DNA of 64,000 bases from Fen-1273 sp035516035 (GTDB lineage Bacteria; Bacteroidota; Ignavibacteria; UBA10030; UBA6906). Below, piece after piece: positions 1 to 8,625 of this stretch. The position numbers and the translations under genes are program-made. Within the stretch, counting starts at the first letter, position 1. The number at the start of each line of letters is the position of its first letter. A model generated the notes under the pieces. The model saw only the letters and a program-made list of their open reading frames with translations. It made no database searches and was not told the origin of the DNA. The stretch is taken from the NCBI GenBank assembly GCA_035516035.1, contig DATJAS010000039.1, positions 1 to 64,000 of the forward strand, read 5' to 3'.

Positions 1-393
1 CTCCAGATATTCGCGATCCGGGGCCTGTCGGTAAATGGATTCTGCATTCGGGCTTCCGACATAGCCTCATACTTGTCAAAAGGGCAATCCAGGGATCTGC
101 AAATCACCGGCGTGTCCATGAATCAGGGTGTGCTCTCGCTTTCGGCCCGTGTCGTGCGGTACGACATGCCCATAGAGCTTGGAGTCCGGCTCTCTCCCGC
201 CGGCAGGCGCAATCTCCGCTTCGCGTTCACACATGCACGCATCGGGCGGCTCCCCCTGCCTGCAAGCCTCCTCAATCTCCTCACCGATAGCTACAACCCC
301 ATCGTGCGGGGTCTCGATGTCCTGGGTGATGTCGAATTCGCGCCGCTCAAACTGGAGGGTGACAGGCTCACGATCGGCGGGGCAGCGCACTAG
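1..393 (+). CDS. C-terminal part of a hypothetical protein (5' end outside window)
   Basis: The reading frame is open from base 1 and ends at the TAG at 391-393, so only the last 130 residues are present. A TTG at 73 could be an internal start, but the open frame upstream argues for a longer protein. The visible part is rich in short alternating hydrophobic/polar stretches, with a conserved-looking segment RIGRLPLPASLLNLL and a C-terminal LKLEGDRLTIGG. It faintly resembles envelope lipid-binding domains of the DUF2140/DUF2993 type. That resemblance is an impression only, and no function is assigned. It lies on the same strand as the following antitoxin-like gene but is separated from it by a promoter and operator, so it is probably a separate transcription unit. 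Confidence 0.5.
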   Translation, partial: LQIFAIRGLSVNGFCIRASDIASYLSKGQSRDLQITGVSMNQGVLSLSARVVRYDMPIELGVRLSPAGRRNLRFAFTHARIGRLPLPASLLNLLTDSYNPIVRGLDVLGDVEFAPLKLEGDRLTIGGAAH

Positions 394-435
394 CCCGGAC
401 AATCCTCACGCCGCCTGCAATTTCAAGGCATTGTG

Positions 436-479
436 TGTATAATTACGGCACATATAAATCAATGTGCCGTAGTTACACA
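436..479 (+). promoter_or_regulatory. Palindromic operator overlapping the promoter of the AbiEi-like gene
   Basis: Two 18-bp arms (436-453 and 462-479) are inverted repeats matching at 16 of 18 positions around an 8-bp spacer; the inner 10 bp are perfect (TACGGCACAT / ATGTGCCGTA). A TATAAT at 438-443 lies in the left arm, and the right arm ends five bases before the ATG at 485. A protein bound here would cover the -10 region and the start. AbiEi antitoxins are known to autorepress through inverted repeats; that this gene does so is inference. There is no Shine-Dalgarno sequence between the arms and the start codon. Confidence 0.6.
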
Positions 480-484
480 ATGAC

Positions 485-1204
485 ATGGCCTCGAAAACCA
501 TCAAGGAATCACTGGTTCGAGCATTCGGAGCTGCAAAGTACGCAAGCGTCGAAGGGCTCAAGAAGAAGGTCCAAACCAGGGACAGAATGCCTGTCTCCTC
601 ATTCTATACCACATTGTTCCGATTGGTGGAATCCAGAGTACTCTTTGACGCCGGGAGGGGATGGTACTCCGTCATACCGAGGCCATTTGTGCCTCAATAC
701 CAACCCGTCCGATCATTAGTCCGAGCCGTTGAAGGGCAGTTCCCGCAGCTCCAGTTCTCAGCCTGGAGCACGGAACAGCTCCAGCCGTTCGCTCATCACC
801 TCATGGGCAAAGTCACCACGTTTCTCTACACGGAATCCGACGCGATAGCCCCCGTTTCCGACTTCCTGCAAGACCAGAACCTCGCTGCCTTCCCCAACCC
901 CATCCAATCAAAGGTGCAGAAGTACGTTCCATCGTCCCGCCTGCGCATCATAGTCCGTTTGCGCATCACCGAAGAACCTGTCGATGGTCACTTTGCGACT
1001 ATCGAAAAAACTCTCATTGACCTGTCTCTCGAGAAGGAGCGGCTCCTTTTGCTCGATCCGGCGGAATTCCGTCGGATCTTTGAGAACATCATCTTTGACA
1101 ATCGCGTCAATATGGGCAGGCTCTTTCGGTATGCGGACCGGAGGAGAATCAAGCCCCGAATCCAGGAATTGAGTTCCGAACAGAGAGGTCTTGTCATCGT
1201 CTGA
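485..1204 (+). CDS. AbiEi-like type IV antitoxin / DUF6577-like transcriptional regulator
   Basis: The 239-residue protein begins with a winged-helix-like segment (about residues 1-70: a short helix, SVEGLKKKV, then SSFYTTLFRLVES) followed by a C-terminal domain containing the FSAWSTEQLQPFAHH motif. This layout is typical of AbiEi/DUF6577 antitoxins: N-terminal wHTH plus a domain that counters the toxin. The C-terminal part has KTLIDL..EKERLLLLD, as in relatives. Normally the next gene encodes an AbiEii nucleotidyltransferase toxin, but none is visible in the following kilobase on either strand, so this appears to be an orphan. The ATG at 485 is chosen because the operator ends just before it. 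The family assignment rests on recalled motif layout and is moderately certain. Confidence 0.6.
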   Translation: MASKTIKESLVRAFGAAKYASVEGLKKKVQTRDRMPVSSFYTTLFRLVESRVLFDAGRGWYSVIPRPFVPQYQPVRSLVRAVEGQFPQLQFSAWSTEQLQPFAHHLMGKVTTFLYTESDAIAPVSDFLQDQNLAAFPNPIQSKVQKYVPSSRLRIIVRLRITEEPVDGHFATIEKTLIDLSLEKERLLLLDPAEFRRIFENIIFDNRVNMGRLFRYADRRRIKPRIQELSSEQRGLVIV

Positions 1205-2225
1205 CAGAGGCTCCGTGATCACCGACGGGGCTTTTGAAGGGACATATGTCAGACACCGAGACGGTGGAAATGGCGAGGGGCATACGTCAGCTTGATTGCC
1301 ACCTTCTGGAAGTTTGCCTTTTGGTACGATCCATTTCTCCGTGGTTCCCGCGCACATTCCAGATTTCCATTCTTTTCCATTTCCTGAAACAATCGGGGCG
1401 TATCGTCTCTGCGGCACTAATAACCATTCGCTGCCGGCTGTGCATGCATCTGGCAAAATCCGGATGGAAGTAGAGAAGTATCTGGAAGTAGTAACCTAAT
1501 TTGGTTGTTTACAATGATATCACCAACACACCTCCCTAGAAGAACGCGATGACCGCTTGATAAATGAAGTAATCCTCTCATCCCTAGCCTCCCCGCGCGT
1601 TATCTTGGCCCATTTCTCTCCGGATCTTCTACGTAATTCTCCATCGCGATCTCACCAATAGATGGCACCGTGGCCATTTCCCATTCTCACCGATATCGAG
1701 AGAAACTTCTCGCAGACGAGAAACAAGCAGTATCCCTTCCATCTCAATTTACAGGTTGACTATTATCGGGCTACGTTTCAGCGTCGTGGTCGCCGTGCCA
1801 ATACACAATTTATGGATGTCAGATGCAGAAGAAAAACGAATCCTGCTATCCGCTCAACTATCAGATTTGGCGGCGACAATTGCCTTGTCGGAAATCTACA
1901 AAATCGAGGCCTCGAGCACAGATGCAGAGAGGGTTCTTTCGTTTTGAGGCCGACTTTTGAGCTTGCGGGAATTGCGCTAGGCCCGAGTCATACTTGACTA
2001 GACCAATTTGGTAGGTAGGCATTCCTTGCATGGGAAGAGACTTTCTCCATGTACTCCTTGGTCGTGGCGCAATTTGCTATCCTCTTCGCTCGACAATAGC
2101 CTTGGAGTCGCGCCTCTTAAGTCGAATTTGAGCAAAACCATTGAGATCAAGCCTGGCGATCGCCTGGAAGCCAAGCACTCTTGAAACTGACACGAGCCAC
2201 CACCTCATGTTGGAGTATTCCCCCA
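1205..2225. other. AT-rich stretch without a convincing gene
   Basis: About 1 kb between the antitoxin-like gene and the next gene start. Only short open frames occur. The best is TTG at 1756 to 1947 (63 codons, one hydrophobic segment followed by a helical acidic segment), which has no Shine-Dalgarno sequence and no recognisable family. A small hairpin with arms TTCTCG/CGAGAA lies at 1707-1722 without a T-run. No AbiEii-type toxin, transposase or RNA gene is recognisable. The stretch may be remnants of decayed genes. Confidence 0.5.
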
Positions 2226-3927
2226 ATGGAAGAAGACTGTCTCACTCCCCGATCATTTTGGGCAATGCTTATTGTCGCTGTATTCTTTCTTGTCCACAAT
2301 TTCGCAGCTGGGCAGATCACAATAAGAGAAAAGAGTGGTTGTCATTCATCATGACACATCGTACATGCTTACTCGGCTCAATTATGCTCCACTGACGATT
2401 CAGACCTCCGATATTCTGCCTGACTACTGCACCGGCAATACCCAAGAAATTGACACGACATTTGTTTTCCGGTGCGATTCCAAGCTTCAACTGAGGAGCT
2501 TCATTCCAAATGTGGGAGAAGGGGACACTATTATGTCGGTCTACTATGGCAGTTCAGTGGTCCCACAAAACTATGTGGATGCCTATCCGCAGGAAGCTGT
2601 ACTCTATTCATTTGCGCCCGACCCCAGCAACTACTGCTACCCGAGTGACTACTACTACGTCGTTGGTGAAGTGGGTTCGGTCGATCTGCAGCCTGCACCT
2701 AGCGGATTTGTGGGTTTCAGAATTTCGTGTAGCTTGGACACATTGAGCACTGTAGATACAGCGACCATACGTCCGATAGCCATCAGGTCCGACAGCTCCG
2801 AGGTCTACCTCGATTCCAATACACTCGTTACCATTAGTATTGACAGTTCCAGATTGGCTAAGTTCATTGATGCCTCGGGAAGTCTCGTTCCATCGCCGCT
2901 CGCAAATGTGAAATACGGCGATGCTCGGGGAGGTAAAATACGCGTCCTTCGCAATATAGTACCAGACACAGCGTCACTCAAATGGGCCACGATTAGCGTT
3001 ACCGCGCCTCAAGGAACCGGCACAAGAACCCTTTGCTTTTGCAGACTATCCTTGCGGTTCTTACACAAAGACCCCCGTCGGATATGGCCCTACATCAAGC
3101 CTCCCTCGGCCAGGAAATTTCGCACAGGATATCTTCCTACACGACAAGATACCCTCGAGCTTCGTAAGCCGACGGGCCGAACAGTTTCAAACGCATTAGT
3201 CTCCACATCCATTTCATACTCCCCCAAGACCGGCGGGCACAATCACAGCACTTCTGCAGATACGCTCATGCCTGATAGCTCAAAGGGGACGGTCTTTTGG
3301 CAATATTGGATGGGAAATCCGTTGACGAATATGTGCACCAACGCCGTGGGGCGAATTATCATAGACTCAATCCGATCCTCCCAATTCGCGGGACTTTTCA
3401 CTGTGAGAATCATGCTGGCTGCAGACACGACCGTCTACGACACGCTTCTTCTCAACGTTCAAGCTGACAGCCTCGTCGACTTAGGAACAGGCACCTACTG
3501 GAGGCAGACGGGAAACATTAGTGGCCAGGGAGCCAATCACTCCAGCAGTCACTGGTGCATGCAGTACTTCAAAGACAGCTTGTTGGCAGGGATGGCGGAT
3601 TTTTACGATTATTGTCAAACCGATTCCGGGGGATCGCGTGCACTTACGCTCTATGCAAACGATATGTCGCTACAAACCGGGGGAAGGTTTGATATCAAAG
3701 GGCATTGGTGCGAGACTAGCACAGACACATCACATATGCTGCATCGTGCGGGGCTCAGCATAGACATCAATCGTGCTACGGTGGAGGGAGTGGTCTTGAA
3801 AGATTCAACAGGACTTTCCTCGCTGCGGGAACAGCTAGTTGATATCATGGCGACGCACAAGCTTGCGCAAACTCCTGAGCCAACTATCCATTTTGAATAT
3901 GGATACGTCCCACGGAAAAGACAGTAG
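2226..3927 (+). CDS. Secreted LAS-type (M15/MepA-like) zinc peptidase-like protein, interrupted by frameshifts
   Basis: The longest single frame runs from a GTG at 2335, but the likely start is the ATG at 2226, preceded by GGAG at 2212-2215. From there frame 3 encodes a signal peptide (hydrophobic MLIVAVFFLVHNFAAGQ) and hits a stop at 2352, while frame 1 carries the rest. A second slip lies near 3010-3030, where another frame reads PFAFADYPCGSYTK until about 3140, after which frame 1 resumes. The C-terminal domain (numbering from 2335) has NDMSL..GG.FDI.G, then SHMLHRAGLSIDI with H470 and D477, and a late H519 in TIHFEY. This matches the H/D/H zinc-ligand arrangement of LAS peptidases such as MepA. 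It is either a decaying gene or one carrying sequencing indels. Substrate unknown. Confidence 0.55.
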
Positions 3928-3938
3928 GAGGTCATGAT

Positions 3939-6905
3939 ATGCATTCAAAAATTGCGCTTTTGGGCCTGGGCCTCTTTGTCTGCAATCCAATCGCGTTCGG
4001 ACAGAGCTATCCTTCGCTCACGTCGGTGGGAGTGAGCGCTCGAGTTACTTATGATAGTGTCGCAAAGTTCTTCTACTTTTCATATTCACTTTCAAATGAC
4101 ATACGCAACGTGGGGAGTATTAAAGGGTTTCAAGTTGACATAAGCCGTCAACCGAACTCAGTTCCTTTTGACACCGTAGGATTGACGTTTGCGGGGAACT
4201 CCTTCATGGAACGGAATTATAGAAGAAACTATTCGAGCTTTGGCCCCGCAGTTGTACCGACAGGGTTTCGCTCTCTTCCTCCGAATTGGCTTGGCTTGTG
4301 GGGCAACCTCAAAGTTGCGAGTGTCAGTACAAACAAGAGTTTTGCATCCCCTGGGAACAACGTCTCTGGGATAGTTCTCATGAGTAAGTGCCCACCTTGC
4401 ATAAGACAATGTATGGTAAAGCCACACTTCAACGTTGACTTGTATTTTCCCAGTATGGACGATCCAAGTAATACCTTCACAGTTGATCAAATTGACTCTA
4501 TCCTTGATGCATCCGATTTCTGGGGATCCACAGTCGGTCCTTGGGCCCCACCTGGAAATTTTCAGCCACTAGGTTTTCTTGACACCATGGTGTCGATTGT
4601 ATCTCAATCTCGCTCTCTCGGATGGGTCATGTCCCAACAGACGGCCGACAAGTACTCGAACTATTTCTCCAGTGCGAAATCCTCGCTAATAAGCGCAAAT
4701 GTCTCAGGCGCGCAAGCTATTCTTCAGACAGTGATAGCTTCAACGATTGCAGATAGTACGCTTCTACTAAGCCCAGAAGCCTACGCTCTCATTCGATTTA
4801 ACACCCAATACTTGATTGCTCAGTTGCAGCCCTCTCTTCAGGTGAAGGGCGGGGTTTTCAACCCTTCGGGAACATCGACGCTTTCAGTTCGTGCAAAAGC
4901 CGACTCCAACTTTACGGGCACTGACACCCTCATCGCCCTGACAGCGACCATCCGTTGGCAATCGAGGTACTCAGCCATCTCACTTGGCACAGTTTCTTCT
5001 CCTAACTATGGATTCACAGCTTCTGGCTCAGTAGTGACCCAGGGAAACTACAAGTACCAGACGTTCAAGACGACCACGCATGTTCCGCTCAACTGGACTG
5101 CAGGTACCGAATATGAGCTCTTCACGGTCCCTGTGAATGGAAGTGCAGGAGTCGAGGACTTCACGCTCACCAATGCTCTATCGGGGGGTCAGTGGTTCGT
5201 TGATATCGATTACCTTGACAAGACTGATAGCGTATTCTATCAGCCGGTTGCGACCTGCACCGGCCTAACCTCTCAGAACAAAGCCGACAACTGGGGGCCG
5301 ACCGCCTATAGTGGCGAGCGCCACATGGCGATAACCAGCACCAAGCTTCACGAGGTTTACAATAGTGGAGGTGCAATCGTCTACAGGCGCAAGAGCTTGA
5401 CCGGAGGCTGGGAGGTGACTCAGCGGATTAGCCCAGATTCTCTGGGGAACAACAATGACGCCTCGATCCTCGTTGCCCACGATGGTTCAATTCACGCCGT
5501 GTGGCAGCAGCTTCTGCCATCGAACTACTACGCCCTCTATTACAGTTCCAGTACAGACGGAGGCAACACGTGGCGAGCAGCAAAACGTCTCGCCTTTTCC
5601 ACAGATAGCATCTACGTCATCTTCAATCAGCAGTGGAATATACATCCAGTTTTTGCCGAACTGGGATCTAGCCAGTTAGTTGTGGCTTGCGATTACAGCG
5701 GCGGAATGTACTACACCAAATCAACTGATCTCGGCAACAACTGGAGTCCCCTCGCATCAACGGGTGCAACCAACCACGGGTGGTATCTCTGGCATCCAAG
5801 CCTTGCAAACATTGTGACTGCGAATTGTCTCATACTGACCTATGATGCACGCTACAATGGGGTGTGGTCGCAGAAGTACAATGGGACTTCCTGGTCATCT
5901 GAAGCTCAAGTCAATCTCGGAACTGGTACCAACTCTGACGCATATTCATCGATTGCGTTTGACTGGGATCTCGGCAATCTGTACGCAGCATGGTCTGCGA
6001 GGATCAGTTACCTTTACAATGAATACGCGATACTGTTTCGCATAGGAGGGTTTGGCAATACCTGGGGAGGCCAATTTGTCCAGTTCCCAGTTGTAAGCGG
6101 ATCAGGGATATCTGATTTGTACCCTTCGACTACTGGCTGGGGGCCAGACAACATCGATATCATCTATAACAATACCAGCAACGCAGTGAAGCTAAACCAG
6201 TGTGTGAATGGCAATTGGCAGACAGTTGGACGAGTGCTCAGTTCGTCAGGTTATTGGACGAACACGACATTGCAGGAGGAGTCGGGCACTCCACAATATC
6301 CGGTTCGAGTATGGACCGACCAGTCAGCGAATCCATATCAAGTAACTCTGCAAACTGACGGGACTTATAACCTCTCAAAGCCTCAGATTCAAACGCAGGG
6401 GGCATTTGACCTGCACCGGCGAATAGTCCTTGAGAGTGTGCGCACCGGGTCCACGATCTGGTTTGACCTCGGCCCGCTTAAGGTAGTTACTACCTCGGGT
6501 GACACTGTGGTAGTACCATTCAAAAAGCTCAGCTTCAAGAGCCCTTTGACCGCAACGCTGTCGAATGCGTGGGACTATCTGGGAACTGACTCAATTGCTT
6601 TGCCGGGGAATGCCAAGTCCCTTCTCCTTGATGCTCAAATCTCATCGCAGGCCCGCAAGGACTCACTCGGCACGTCCGGGACCAACGTTTTTACCGTCAG
6701 TTCATTTAGGGTAGATGGTATCAAGGGAACTCAGACGATTCCGCTCCTGGCAACCCAGCCATCAGCAACGGGAAGCAAAGTGGTTGACGTGTCCGGACAG
6801 GCTGGCCAATCGATAATCCTCCGAATGACAGGAACTGCCCCGGTTACTGCAACAGAACCTGTCACAATTGGGGTGGGCGATGTTTACGTAACACGCAAAC
6901 AATGA
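3939..6905 (+). CDS. Large secreted protein with Asp-box (BNR/sialidase-like) propeller segment
   Basis: The protein has 988 residues. The ATG at 3939 follows an AGGAGG Shine-Dalgarno, and the N-terminus is a Sec signal (MHSKIALLGLGLFV...AFGQ). The centre, roughly residues 440-800, contains Asp-box-like motifs SSTDGGNTW and STDLGNNW and many W/G-rich turns, typical of multi-bladed beta-propellers of the BNR/sialidase class. The flanks look like beta-sandwich modules with Thr/Ser-rich strands. I see no clear catalytic set, so sialidase activity should not be assumed. It lacks its own T9SS sorting domain, but the next gene, 13 bp downstream, has one. It is probably expressed with that gene and the frameshifted gene upstream, and is extracellular or on the cell surface. 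Base composition is AT-richer than most of the window. Confidence 0.6.
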   Translation: MHSKIALLGLGLFVCNPIAFGQSYPSLTSVGVSARVTYDSVAKFFYFSYSLSNDIRNVGSIKGFQVDISRQPNSVPFDTVGLTFAGNSFMERNYRRNYSSFGPAVVPTGFRSLPPNWLGLWGNLKVASVSTNKSFASPGNNVSGIVLMSKCPPCIRQCMVKPHFNVDLYFPSMDDPSNTFTVDQIDSILDASDFWGSTVGPWAPPGNFQPLGFLDTMVSIVSQSRSLGWVMSQQTADKYSNYFSSAKSSLISANVSGAQAILQTVIASTIADSTLLLSPEAYALIRFNTQYLIAQLQPSLQVKGGVFNPSGTSTLSVRAKADSNFTGTDTLIALTATIRWQSRYSAISLGTVSSPNYGFTASGSVVTQGNYKYQTFKTTTHVPLNWTAGTEYELFTVPVNGSAGVEDFTLTNALSGGQWFVDIDYLDKTDSVFYQPVATCTGLTSQNKADNWGPTAYSGERHMAITSTKLHEVYNSGGAIVYRRKSLTGGWEVTQRISPDSLGNNNDASILVAHDGSIHAVWQQLLPSNYYALYYSSSTDGGNTWRAAKRLAFSTDSIYVIFNQQWNIHPVFAELGSSQLVVACDYSGGMYYTKSTDLGNNWSPLASTGATNHGWYLWHPSLANIVTANCLILTYDARYNGVWSQKYNGTSWSSEAQVNLGTGTNSDAYSSIAFDWDLGNLYAAWSARISYLYNEYAILFRIGGFGNTWGGQFVQFPVVSGSGISDLYPSTTGWGPDNIDIIYNNTSNAVKLNQCVNGNWQTVGRVLSSSGYWTNTTLQEESGTPQYPVRVWTDQSANPYQVTLQTDGTYNLSKPQIQTQGAFDLHRRIVLESVRTGSTIWFDLGPLKVVTTSGDTVVVPFKKLSFKSPLTATLSNAWDYLGTDSIALPGNAKSLLLDAQISSQARKDSLGTSGTNVFTVSSFRVDGIKGTQTIPLLATQPSATGSKVVDVSGQAGQSIILRMTGTAPVTATEPVTIGVGDVYVTRKQ

Positions 6906-6918
6906 TCGTGAGGCAATC

Positions 6919-7566
6919 ATGAGAAGGACCATTGCTGTATTGCTTGCACTCAGCTTGGTGAGGGTTGCAAATGCGCAAACGGTTTATCAGGTCACTCCCG
7001 ACACAAAGGGGAATCAGATTGTCCTAACCGTTGCCAACGAATCGAAAACCCTCGATGCGCAAGGGCTCCTGGTGCAACTCCGGAGGAGCAATTCGGCTAT
7101 ATCCTTTGCTCAAACAAGCAGCCTCGTAAAGGTGGTTCAGGCGCAGAAGCAAACCGACGTGACATTCAAGTTCGACGTGAGTCGCGATGCCAAGCTCGGC
7201 TCTCGAGACACCTTGATCTTTGTGGTAAGCGACAATACTGGCAGTTGGTGGCAGAAGTCGATTATCATCTCTTACGCCGGTCCTCAGGTCTACAAGTTGG
7301 AACAAAACTTTCCCAACCCTTTTAATCCATCGACCATGATCTACTATGACCTGCCTTTCGACAGTCACGTTAAGATCATGGTGTACGACATCCTTGGACG
7401 CGAAGTCAGGAGGCTCGTTGATGAAGAGGAGCCGGCGGGATATCAGAAAATTCGGTTTGACGTGCAGGGCATAGCCAGTGGGACTTATTTCTACCGAGTT
7501 CAGGCTGAGCCCGCAAGAGGGGGGAAGACATTCACGGCTGTGAAAAAGATGTTGGTTTTGAAGTGA
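6919..7566 (+). CDS. Small secreted protein with T9SS type A C-terminal sorting domain
   Basis: The protein has 215 residues. A signal peptide (MRRTIAVLLALSLVRVANAQ) is followed by a roughly 100-residue beta-rich domain and then a textbook T9SS sorting domain starting at LEQNFPNPFNPST, continuing through VKIMVYDILGREV and SGTYFYRVQ to the C-terminus. Such domains direct proteins across the outer membrane through the Por/T9SS machinery and are cleaved or anchored at the surface. The short N-terminal domain (KTLDAQGLLVQLRRS..., FKFDVSRDAKLGS) resembles adhesion or fibronectin-like folds and suggests no enzymatic role. The gene lies 13 bp after the propeller gene and ends just before a stem-loop, so it probably closes that operon. 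Confidence 0.8.
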   Translation: MRRTIAVLLALSLVRVANAQTVYQVTPDTKGNQIVLTVANESKTLDAQGLLVQLRRSNSAISFAQTSSLVKVVQAQKQTDVTFKFDVSRDAKLGSRDTLIFVVSDNTGSWWQKSIIISYAGPQVYKLEQNFPNPFNPSTMIYYDLPFDSHVKIMVYDILGREVRRLVDEEEPAGYQKIRFDVQGIASGTYFYRVQAEPARGGKTFTAVKKMLVLK

Positions 7567-7595
7567 CCCATAAGGTATAAACGACAATGGGGATC

Positions 7596-7625
7596 AAGAG
7601 CCCAATCCGCGGGGGGAGGGCTCTT
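7596..7625. terminator. Stem-loop between convergent genes
   Basis: Perfect 8-bp arms AAGAGCCC (7596-7603) and GGGCTCTT (7618-7625) around a 14-nt loop, followed by only a short T stretch on the plus strand. The stem itself has A/T ends in both orientations and lies between two convergent genes, so it could terminate both transcripts. Confidence 0.5.
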
Positions 7626-7632
7626 TGAATCC

Positions 7633-8625
7633 CTAGCCGGCAGTCGCAAGGACCTCCCTGAAAAACGCCTCGATATTTTCCACAGGCGTTGCCGCAGGAA
7701 CGTCGCAACCGGATGAGATGACAAAATTCGTATGTCCCTTTGCAGCCGAAAGCAGCTCGCGCGTCTTTGCGGCGACGAGTTCTGCTGAGCCGTGGACGAA
7801 CACGGACGCCGGATCAATGTTGCCGCAGACGATCGTGGACGGGGGGAGTTTTGCGAGAGCCTGCGGGATATCCATGGGGGCGCCGAAATGGACGATATGT
7901 GCCCCCGATGATGCGACTGCGTCCAGGTGGAGCGCCTTTGCGGCGCAGTTGTGAAGCACGACCTCGAATTCCGCTGACTCCACGGCCTCGATAATTTGCC
8001 TGACGTAGGGGGATGAGAACTTGCCGAGCCCCCGCGGTGAGAGCAGTCCTGCGCTCGGCTCGGCGATAATGACCCCCTGTGCTCCCGCCTCCCTGAACGC
8101 CCGGCTGTACGCCTTGAGAAACTCGGTCGTCTTTTCGACGAGCATTTCGATCACATCGGGCTCCTCGGCAGTCGCCTGGAGCGCCTCTCCGACGCCGAAG
8201 AGTCGCCCGGCAAGCGAGAACGGGCCGATCATGCCGGCGATGACGGGGGCGCCCGTTCCAGCCACTGCGAGCCTTCGGGCTGCCTCGAGGTAGACGCCGG
8301 TCCGGCCCGTTCCCACGGCGGGAATGCGAAGCGCCGCGACACCGGCCTCATCGGTCACGAGGCGCCCGGTCACCGTCGGCACCTCCGAATCAGAGAAGAC
8401 GACATGTGCACCGAAGGCTTCGGCTTCGACGCTGAGGTCCATGCACGTCAGCAGGACAGCGGTCCTGAACCGGCGGTGAAATGCGATTTGCGTCTCCGCC
8501 TGTGTCCGGGCGTCCGTGACGAGCGCGCGGACAGTTGTGCCCTGCAAGCCCGCGCCGGGGAACGTGGCCACAGGCATTGCGACAGGTGCGGTCGAGGATC
8601 TGACGAGCTGCGAGAGTGTTGTCAT
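7633..8625 (-). CDS. UroD-family corrinoid methyltransferase (MtaA/MtbA-like, methyltransferase II type)
   Basis: The protein has 330 residues with the uroporphyrinogen-decarboxylase fold. It carries the zinc-thiol signature of methylcorrinoid:thiol methyltransferases: H225-x-C227 (VLHNCA) and C307 (ISSGCDVP), followed by TPVENI. In MtaA/MtbA these residues bind the zinc that activates the acceptor thiol. Coenzyme M is not expected in this type of organism, so the acceptor is unknown (another thiol, or tetrahydrofolate through an altered site). The ATG overlaps the stop of the upstream activator gene by four bases (ATGA), indicating translational coupling. It is the last gene of a six-gene minus-strand corrinoid operon. 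True heme-pathway HemE is unlikely, because HemE lacks this H-x-C/C set. Confidence 0.75.
   Translation of the reverse strand: MTTLSQLVRSSTAPVAMPVATFPGAGLQGTTVRALVTDARTQAETQIAFHRRFRTAVLLTCMDLSVEAEAFGAHVVFSDSEVPTVTGRLVTDEAGVAALRIPAVGTGRTGVYLEAARRLAVAGTGAPVIAGMIGPFSLAGRLFGVGEALQATAEEPDVIEMLVEKTTEFLKAYSRAFREAGAQGVIIAEPSAGLLSPRGLGKFSSPYVRQIIEAVESAEFEVVLHNCAAKALHLDAVASSGAHIVHFGAPMDIPQALAKLPPSTIVCGNIDPASVFVHGSAELVAAKTRELLSAAKGHTNFVISSGCDVPAATPVENIEAFFREVLATAG

Noticed and set aside
908..1456. Minus-strand frame with a Nudix-like phrase WIVPKGKLPEGG
   Set aside because: It overlaps the antitoxin-like gene for half its length, lacks the Glu-rich Nudix box after the phrase, and has no ribosome binding site. 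The phrase is probably chance.
1205..2225. Possible AbiEii toxin gene after the AbiEi-like gene
   Set aside because: No frame on either strand gives a nucleotidyltransferase-like protein of suitable length; only short frames without start signals are seen.
3939..6905. True sialidase activity for the Asp-box protein
   Set aside because: Asp boxes are seen but no FRIP motif, Arg triad or catalytic Tyr/Glu pattern could be identified, so only the fold is suggested.
7633..8625. HemE (heme biosynthesis) identity
   Set aside because: The H-x-C...C zinc signature and the corrinoid operon context fit methyltransferases rather than uroporphyrinogen decarboxylase.
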